Shown piece by piece: positions 1 through 64,000 of a DNA stretch of 64,000 nt; within the stretch, counting starts at the first letter, position 1, and each line of letters begins with the position of its first letter. Location: assembly GCA_034508935.3 (NCBI GenBank), contig CM067445.1, positions 76,024,628-76,088,627 on the forward strand, in the 5' to 3' direction. A program made the position numbers and the translations under genes. Under the pieces are notes generated by a model that saw only the letters and a list, made by a program, of their open reading frames with translations, did no database searches and was not told where the DNA came from. The DNA comes from Berghia stephanieae (taxonomy: Eukaryota > Mollusca > Gastropoda > Nudibranchia > Aeolidiidae).

Positions 1-148
1 CACGCAGTCCGTCAGGATGCGGTATGGATGTGTACAGTGCCTTCACATCCATGGTGAAAATTAGCCGTGGACGTTCATCCTGGAATCGAATTTCGTCAAT
101 GACACCAAGAGCGGACTCAACACCAGGATTGACCACCACTAGATGTCA
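1..148 (-). mobile_element. Penelope-like element reverse transcriptase fragment
   Basis: Read on the minus strand, the window's left edge is open for about 48 codons. It contains the block TMDVKALYTSIPH followed by PDGLR. This resembles RT motif A of Penelope-like retroelements, whose usual form is a (T/V)MDVxSLYTxIPHxxG block with the first catalytic aspartate in MDV. The frame runs off the window edge, so only one end is visible. The other end dissolves into the CTA microsatellite. No GIY-YIG endonuclease part is present here. Assignment is by motif memory only; a DIRS-type RT is the main alternative. Confidence 0.55.
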
Positions 149-168
149 ACGTCACCCATATTCATCAC

Positions 169-237
169 CACTGCTGCTCTCACTTCTGCCACTACAGCTA
201 CTGCTGCTGCTACTACTACTACTTCTACTACTTCTTT

Positions 238-315
<78 letters not shown>

Positions 316-351
316 TTACTACTACTGCTACTACTACTTACTACTACTACT

Positions 352-421
<70 letters not shown>

Positions 422-488
422 CACTGCTACTACTACGACTACTACTACTACTGTTCATACTACTAAAAGTACAACTCTACCTACCTAC

Positions 489-537
<49 letters not shown>

Positions 538-688
538 ATCTATCTACTGATTATCCACCGATTCATAGTCATCTACCTTCCTAGCTCTCTCTCATTGTGT
601 CCAATCATCCACTTTTTCATCCATTAATATACATATAGACCCAGCTATCACTCGGCTGTTTACTCGCCCTCTCTCACCTCCCCTCCAC

Positions 689-787
<99 letters not shown>

Positions 788-965
788 CTTTCCTTTGTCC
801 CCCCCCCTCCCTCTTTCTCCCTCCCCCCCCTCTCTCTCTCTCTGATTCCCCCTCTCTACCGGTCCGCCTCAACACACCCACCCCCCCCCCCCCCCGCCCC
901 TTTTTTTTTATTTTTTTTTTTTTTTTTTTTTAATTTTTATTTTAATTTTTTTTCTTTTATTAATT

Positions 966-1033
<68 letters not shown>

Positions 1034-1080
1034 TCTCTCCCCTCTTTTCTGACCATCTACCTATCTATCTGCCTATCCAT
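169..1080. repeat. Compound microsatellite cluster
   Basis: This is a nearly continuous run of simple repeats. It holds CTA/CTG trinucleotides (about 182-470), CTAC/CTAT tetranucleotides (473-540), CT dinucleotides (about 690-766), TTTC (765-791), C-rich and T-rich runs (805-960), and a second CT tract (about 966-1031). Open frames crossing it encode only homopolymeric Tyr, Ser, Thr or Leu stretches and are not genes. Confidence 0.95.
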
Positions 1081-1159
1081 CTATCTATTTATTGGTGTAT
1101 TCCACTTTACTATCGCATCGTTCCTTCGCGAAGATTCGACCTTCGCTCATCCAACAACC

Positions 1160-1236
1160 CCCCCCCCCCCCACCTCCGCCGTGACCCTTTCACCTCGCCC
1201 CCTCCACCCCCCCCCCTACTGTTCCACTACAGCGTT

Positions 1237-1305
<69 letters not shown>

Positions 1306-1326
1306 ACTACAACTACTACTACTACA

Positions 1327-1382
<56 letters not shown>
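1160..1382. repeat. Poly-C runs and CTA microsatellite
   Basis: Two C-runs (about 1159-1171 and 1207-1215) are followed by a ~145-bp CTA trinucleotide tract broken by a few AACTA units. It is probably a separate expansion of the same motif seen near 182-470. Confidence 0.93.
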
Positions 1383-1598
1383 CAATATGTCTTTTATCTT
1401 CCATTATAGTCTGGAAAGTTCTGTTCCCTGACGCTGACCTTTGCTTATCAATTAGATCACCCCCCCTGGGGCACCCTATCCTCTACCCACGCCACGCTAA
1501 CATTTCATTCATACTGCAACCACCATTGAGTACAGACGATACAAGTTATTTTTCATTATATTTTATTTGTTTTCCACGTTTATTTGTGTATTGTTGTG

Positions 1599-1626
1599 CT
1601 GACGAAGGGTTTGTACCCGAAACGTC
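1599..1626 (+). ncRNA. Hammerhead ribozyme core (retroelement type)
   Basis: All conserved hammerhead boxes occur in order: CTGACGA (fits CUGANGA) at 1599-1605, a helix II of GGGT paired with ACCC around a TTGT loop, then GAAAC and GTC at 1619-1626. The flanks G-T-G and C-A-T can pair as a short helix I. Helix III has no loop (the ACGT palindrome), which suggests a dimeric ribozyme, as reported for Penelope-like elements and animal retrozymes. Flanks are A/T-rich with no coding capacity. A similar core lies on the other strand at 5351-5376. Confidence 0.7.
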
Positions 1627-1741
1627 CATTGTCTGTTTTGTTATAGTACAAATAACCACTAACAAAATAAAAAAACACACAAATAAAAATAAAAAGCGAA
1701 TATGAAGTTTGTAATGACATTACTTGAGCATTTTTAAAAAA

Positions 1742-1975
1742 ACCTCAAGCATTGATATAGGGCAATATTGGCTTAATGTGCTCAAAGAGCTTTACAAGGG
1801 GCCCCAAGCCAACAGCACAAGCTTAACATGTAGAATGACTCCTTTGTTAACGGCCAGATACTCGTTTTACACCTGAGTAAGGCAAGAGAATGTGAGTAAA
1901 AAGCCTTTTCCAAGGACTCAACTATGCAACACTCATAATTTTGATTTTAAGCTGCAATCTGGTGACCTTCCAAGG
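1742..1975 (-). mobile_element. Decayed SINE, family C (body only)
   Basis: This is a diverged copy of the repeat seen better at 35388-35695. Shared blocks are the 'gcaatat...tgctcaaag.gctttacaagg' start, 'aacagca', 'ttaacatgtag', 'aacggccag', 'cacctgagta' and 'gagaatgtgagtaaa.agcctt..ccaaggactcaactatgc'. The tRNA-like end is largely unrecognisable here. SINE orientation is minus, because intact copies carry their tRNA head at the right on the minus strand. Confidence 0.7.
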
Positions 1976-2640
1976 GCTGTAACTCTTGATTGCACACAAT
2001 TTGTTTTAAAATATGGTATATAGACTAGCGAAAAAGGATGGACTTTCAACCAGTAAGAAAGAGAAAAGGAGGTGAGGATACTTTCGTCCATTGGCCCACA
2101 GACTATGATTTCCTATGACAGCATAACGAATTCGTAGCCATTTTTTTCCTCCACTTTGGACAAAGTTATTGCACGTTGTCTCCATGTCAAAGGTGTCGTC
2201 CTGAGATGAGAAAAAAAAAACAAAACAACAATTATATTGAGTCTCATTCCCAAATTGTTACATAAACATGAAAAACAAAACATCACCAGTAGTCCAAATA
2301 AGAGCGAGCTACCAACGGGTACTTATTTGCTGGTCTGAAGTCTGATGACCCAAATGGTTTATGGGCCCAATGTTGCAATGGGAATACTCTCAAACAATCG
2401 CAAAATATTGTCATGACAACCAAGCCCATGATAAGGAACAACTGTGTGATGTCAAAAAAACTGGTTCCAATCTCATTGCAAATGTAAAACCATTCATCTG
2501 GAGGACTGAATATTATACACCTAATGTAAATGATCTTCTGGTTTCACAATGATTGCAACTTATTTTCTAATCTAAATATATATATTGGTCGTCATTAATG
2601 ATCATCCATCCTCGTTCTTTTACGTCCCGCAATCCGTAGA
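1976..2640. other. Intergenic, no recognisable feature
   Basis: AT-rich sequence upstream of XRN1. The longest frame (63 codons from 2361) has no recognisable motif and no supporting splice or context signals. I see nothing else to annotate. Confidence 0.6.
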
Positions 2641-2654
2641 ATCTGCCTATTCAT

Positions 2655-3600
2655 CCTACTCCTATAATTCGTTTCATAATTCATATCCAAGCTTAGAGGT
2701 GTTTATCTTTAGAACTGTTGTATGGCAATGACATTTTGCATGGCTATTATCTACAATATACCCAGGGCATGGCGTACTAAATGAGTTATAGTAGGGCTAT
2801 GACCCAGGGCCAAAGAAAAATATTTTTCTCCGAATTTTTAAACCATAATTATTGTTTTTCTCCTTAAAGTTGTATTAAAACTATAACAGGATTTTAAAAA
2901 AAGTTTAATGTTTACAGTACAGCAAGTTACAAAATAATGTTCCACATACTTGCCTCAATAATGACACAGGCATGATCGTTGCCTCAATTTTAAATTGCAC
3001 AAGGTTATACTTTTTGTGAACACAAATCACAATCATTGCAACATTTATCCTACATTTATTCATTCATATAATCAGTGGCGTGACGTAATTTCGTTGGCTT
3101 TTTTTTTTTTTTACATTCTAACTTTCTATTCTCAGGTTTTCGACAATGAATTTGAAATGCAATACGGTGACATTGAAAAGCGTTGTTTTAAAACCATTTG
3201 ATTACTAGAATCGTGAAGCAGGACGTATTGCGACATTAACAATCCAATTGGTTTGATTTGGAACGCAGAAAGAAACGGCTTAAGTGCACACGTGTCCACA
3301 TTGATCTATTTGCTACTTGACGCCATTGATTAAACACATATTGATCGTTTGTACTGTAAAGCATCTGAAAGTTGAAATCAGTTAAGCAAAAGTTTTAAAT
3401 ATGATACAAATAAGCACAATCCCATAACTGTTGTTTTCAAATGGGAAAGACTATTTTTGTTTGGTCGTCGTTATATAATAGCTATGCAAAATGTCAATGC
3501 CATACAATAGACAATTTTAGAGAAAATAACCTACAAGCTTAGATATTAATTATGAAACGGACTATTTATTGGCTATACTATAGTTAGGATCCCTTTAGTC
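2655..3600. mobile_element. Inverted-repeat element (putative non-autonomous DNA transposon)
   Basis: The arms are about 2670-2752 and 3475-3575. Read in reverse, the left arm matches the right through 'gcaaaatgtca', 'gccataca', 'aagctt' and 'attatgaaacg', with scattered mismatches. About 720 bp of AT-rich, non-coding sequence separates the arms. I could not define exact termini or a target-site duplication, so the class is open. Divergence between the arms suggests an old insertion. Confidence 0.5.
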
Positions 3601-4214
3601 TTAGCTATACCACCTTATGATTCAATATGCAATCCTATTCATTATTAGTCCTCCGAAGGATTGGTTAAATACACACTTCCAAGACGTTTGGATCCGGCAA
3701 AGTAGAAGGTTTGACTTCACGACTTTCTTCCCATTTGCGGTCAGTTGCAAATACGCGCACGCCGTGAGCTATAGATAGAATGAAGTTGACTTCGCTCGGG
3801 TCTTTGTTATTGTTTTTTGCCATCCGCGTTTATGAGTAATTCTCACTTAACTGTAGTATCCAGACTATAAACGTTCATGGTTACGCAAAGTTTTGTGTAT
3901 TGGTCCGTTATACCTCCGGATGGCAATGTTGTGAGCTTCTAAGCCAAGAGCATACTATAGACTCCTTCCGCACTAGGAAAAAACTGTCCCGGGACAAATT
4001 TGTCCTGTCCCACTGGAGAAAACTTCTATTCAAAAGGGGTTCCGCACTAGGACAGGACTGTCCCGGGACACACCTGCGCGAATGCATTATTTTTTATTTT
4101 TTTTACAAGATTCAAAAGTTTATTTGTAGGCAATTGCCAATATAACTCATACAAGAATATAATATTTTCATCAACAAATCAAGTAAATAAAATCAATAAT
4201 ACAGCAAGGCAAAC

Positions 4215-4292
4215 AATGATAGTAATAATGATAATAATAGTAATAATAATATAATAATAATATAATAATATATAATAATAATAATAATAATA

Positions 4293-4339
<47 letters not shown>

Positions 4340-4400
4340 TAATAATAATAATAATAATAATAATGATAATATTAATAATAATATAGTCATAATAATAGAG
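4215..4400. repeat. AAT microsatellite
   Basis: A tract of about 185 bp of AAT/ATA units with occasional phase slips. Minus-strand frames across it encode only Ile, Leu or Tyr runs. Confidence 0.95.
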
Positions 4401-4462
4401 TACCAGTTCGCTGATGAAAGTAATCTTTGACGGACTAGCATCATTCAAGAGGATAATAGAAA

Positions 4463-4705
4463 GTCAGCATGGCTCGGTGGTACGGTCTTTGCTTCGTACC
4501 CGAAAGGCATCAGTTCGATCACCCGCTGATGCGCTGTGTTGCCTTGAGTAAGTCACCTCGCCTAGCTCAATTTGCACTGCGGCTGACGCCTGGGTTATAC
4601 CTCGCCTAGCTCAATTTGAAGCGCTGCATTGCGGCTGACGCCTTGGTTATTCCAGTCTTCCCTTAGAAAATACCCTCGAGAAAAATTTCCCCTATGGGAT
4701 GAAAA
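4463..4705 (+). mobile_element. tRNA-derived SINE, family A
   Basis: A polymerase III A box (TGGCTCGGTGG, 4470-4480) and a B box (GTTCGATC, from 4513) have tRNA-like spacing. They are followed by a body found again at 30070 and 31062: 'gcgctg.g..gccttgag.aagtcacctcgcc.tagctca' and 'ggctgacgcctgggttat'. This copy has an internal partial duplication of the 'cctcgcctagctcaattt' segment. The tail is 'gggatgaaaaagg' and T-rich sequence. Confidence 0.8.
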
Positions 4706-4788
4706 AGGATATTTTATACTTTTTAATTTTAAACTGTTATCTGTCTGCTCAACGCTACATAAACATGGATAAGTTCCGGATTTATAAG

Positions 4789-5072
4789 CTTAGGAGGCAA
4801 GATGGCCCATGGTTAGCGCGTTGTACTCTGGACTCAGAGGTTCTGTGTTCGATTCCGACCGAAGCCAATTTGTACTTTCTAGAGCAAGAAAATGTACTCC
4901 AATCACGCACTCCATTCAGGTGTAAAAGGGTACCTGTCAAGCTGGGATAGTAATCTGCGATAGACTAGCGTCCTGTTCAAAGGTTTTCAAACAAATACTT
5001 TAATTGTCCGCTTCACGCTATTGAAACCGGGATAACTCCTGCACCATTGGCTACAAGGCTCTAAAGGACTTA
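4789..5072 (+). mobile_element. tRNA-derived SINE, family B, near full length
   Basis: The A box TGGTTAGCGCG (4810-4820) and B box GTTCGATTCC (4847-4856) are good polymerase III promoter matches. The body (gggatagtaatctgcgatag, then ...actagcgtcctg..., ending near 'accgggataactcc...ggct') recurs, mostly inverted, at 15945, 31470 and 47990, and in + orientation at 25037. It is the best copy of the family in the window. Confidence 0.75.
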
Positions 5073-5350
5073 CTTTGTTTTACAATGAGTCCAAGTGGCT
5101 CAGACCGGTTTTAGACACGTTACTGCTGTGTCACAAAAGTGTGACACTTCTTAAATTATATTTATAAACATACGTTTTTAAATTGCCGAAAATGTTTATG
5201 TTGCTATGCCTTCTGTACGTGGTTTCATCACACAGAATTATTTTTTGAATTGTTCTCGCTTTTTTATATTCAGAATTGAAATAAATAAATAAATCATAAC
5301 TTTGAAATTGAATGTAAGCTTCAGTTTAATATACGAAAACAGATGAAATG

Positions 5351-5376
5351 GACGTTTCGGGTTTCCCCTTCATCAA
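5351..5376 (-). ncRNA. Hammerhead ribozyme core, second copy, slightly decayed
   Basis: On the minus strand the order is TTGATGA, a G-rich/CCC helix II around a short A-rich loop, GAAAC, then GTC. The first core base is T where the consensus has C, so activity is doubtful. Flanks (TGTTGTTG before, CCAT then CTGTTTTCG after) resemble those of the copy at 1599, which shows common descent. The AAAT-rich stretch at about 5278-5295 is probably its tail. Confidence 0.6.
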
Positions 5377-6224
5377 CAACACATGATGAATTAAAAACTG
5401 CAGACGAATGAGATAATGTGGTAGTGGCGTTGTTAAGATGCATAAACAAAAACATTGATGGGCAGGAAATTGTATGCTACTTTGTGAGGAAGCGCGAATT
5501 AAAACAGAACAATAGAAATTTATAAAAGGTGCGTACTTAATTATGTCAAAAGAGGGAAGGGAACTGTGTAATGCAGTATAGAAGACAGTGAACTAAAATA
5601 AAGGGTGGACTATTGTTGGAAAATAAATACAATGGAATTGGAAATAAATACAAAATGTAAGGAATGTAGGTATTAATATATTAGTGGCATTAGCAGCAGC
5701 AGAAGCAACAGTAGAAATAGAAGTAGCTAGTAGTAGTAGGGATGAAGAAAATAAAGACAGGCATTTCAATTTTGACACGGCGCCGCCAAGTCTGGGACTT
5801 TTTTGTCCTAGTGCGGAAGTCTGCTATATTTTTCTACTATCACAAACGATATGAACACGGGACTGGGACAGTCCTGTCCGTTGATTTTGTAGCATTTCAC
5901 AACGGCTTGGGACACAACGGGACTGTTTTGTCCCGTCCCAATAGGTGCGGAAGATTTCTCTAAATTCTATATGTTACAGATTTGGGACAGGACTGTCCCG
6001 GGACAGTCCTGTCCTAGTGCGGAAGAGGGTTAATATATCGAGAGGAGACACAGAAATAAATGTTTTGTTTTGTTCATGTAAAAAAAAAAATTATCCTTCC
6101 CCTTTTTTTATTGCACAACAAGTGGTAAACTTCCGGTCTTCAATTTTCTCTTTCATTTTCTGGTTTGCATAGAGTTGCAAGTTTCACATACGCCACGGAG
6201 GGGAATATGTCATAAAGTTTATAT

Positions 6225-6286
6225 TTATTTTCCAACCATCTGGAATTTCTTTTAAATTTTAGATACTCCATTAAAGTTTCTCAAAA

Positions 6287-6290
<4 letters not shown>
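6225..6290 (+). promoter_or_regulatory. XRN1 start context and possible 5'UTR splice acceptor
   Basis: A pyrimidine/A-rich stretch ending in AG at 6262 precedes the start codon by 24 bases and looks like an acceptor, so the first coding exon may begin with a short 5'UTR segment after an upstream non-coding exon. The ATG at 6287 has A at -3 and G at +4, a good animal initiation context. I see no TATA box I would trust upstream. Confidence 0.4.
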
Positions 6291-63833
<57,543 letters not shown>

Positions 63834-63919
63834 GTAAGTACATTTTATTTTGTTGCTGCTTGAAGTTTTGAAAATGTAAACAAAAAAATGTTAAAGTATT
63901 GTAACATGATAAAAATGAA

Positions 63920-64000
63920 ATTGAATGTTAGCTTCAATTGTAACCAATAGAAGTTGATGATGGAAATGTTTTGGCTTTCCCTTTTCTCAAAATTGTTGAT
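63920..64000 (-). mobile_element. Decayed copy of the hammerhead repeat
   Basis: 'gaaattgaatgttagcttcaa' and then 'gatggaaatgttttggctttcccttttctcaa...ttgttgat' follow the layout of 5308-5376 ('gaaattgaatgtaagcttcag', 'gatgaaatggacgtttcgggtttccccttcatcaac'), but the ribozyme core is destroyed. In the intron after exon 36; it runs to the window edge. Confidence 0.55.

Larger units (their letters stand above)
3955..6027. mobile_element. Composite region bounded by palindromic termini
   Basis: Left termini begin TTCCGCACTAGG at about 3967 and again at about 4050. The inverse, CCTAGTGCGGAA, closes the region at about 6013-6024, and a further right-type end lies near 5803-5818. Next to the ends are internal palindromes built from GGACAGGAC / CTGTCCCGGGACA. 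The interior is a nest: AAT microsatellite, two tRNA-derived SINEs and a hammerhead repeat. No transposase is visible. A solo end lies at 51571-51596. No convincing target duplication was found, so several overlapping or nested MITE copies are as likely as one 2-kb element. Confidence 0.5.

Noticed and set aside
24-584. Long open frames rich in Tyr, Leu, Thr and Ser
   Set aside because: They lie in CTA and CTAT microsatellites; the same happens at 4179-4448, 35826-36389, 48983-49303 and 59272-59728.
4789-4870. Functional tRNA gene
   Set aside because: A and B boxes are good, but the stems do not close and the sequence continues into a body shared with other repeats, so it is a SINE head.

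Overview
This is an intron-rich, AT-rich animal (metazoan) nuclear sequence. One host gene can be recognised: XRN1, the cytoplasmic 5'->3' exoribonuclease of mRNA decay, on the + strand. Its ATG is at 6287. I resolve 36 coding exons, about 1,400 codons, from 6287 to 63833, and the gene runs off the right edge before its stop. Phases agree across every junction I assigned, and the catalytic acidic residues are intact. Three 3' exons (28, 30 and 35) each need a one-base correction to stay in frame. The repeat content (tRNA-derived SINEs, hammerhead-ribozyme repeats, a Penelope-like fragment, long microsatellites) suggests a marine invertebrate. An echinoderm is my guess, not a demonstrated assignment.

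Layout: 1-148 is a Penelope-like reverse transcriptase fragment on the - strand. 150-1400 is dense microsatellite. 1500-6260 is intergenic and packed with repeats: two hammerhead ribozyme cores in opposite orientation, an inverted-repeat element, and palindromic termini enclosing a nest of SINEs. 6287-13648 holds exons 1-2 and a 7.2-kb first intron. That intron contains a MITE with a 7-bp target duplication, a G-rich foldback, a palindromic tandem repeat and a ~150-bp satellite array that inverts near its right end. 13840-24793 (exons 3-12) encodes the nuclease core. 29718-42492 (exons 13-24) encodes the rest of the catalytic region and the first accessory domains, with SINEs and two mariner relics in the introns. 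47434-63833 (exons 25-36) encodes the SH3/KOW-like region and the low-complexity tail.

The most interesting mobile DNA is a ~4.2-kb element present twice, in introns 24 and 31. Both copies start TAGGTATCCC, end with its imperfect inverse, and sit in perfect 7-bp target duplications (ATTAAAG and TATTTAG). They carry a spliced-looking gene for a protein I do not recognise. A 738-bp MITE in intron 1 also begins TAGG and has a 7-bp duplication (CTTCTAC). A second discrete family, about 340 bp, occurs twice (introns 11 and 30) with the same 5' end, an A-rich tail and 11-12 bp duplications. It looks like a SINE sharing its 3' tail with a longer relative in intron 5. No protein-coding gene other than XRN1 and mobile-element remnants could be supported.
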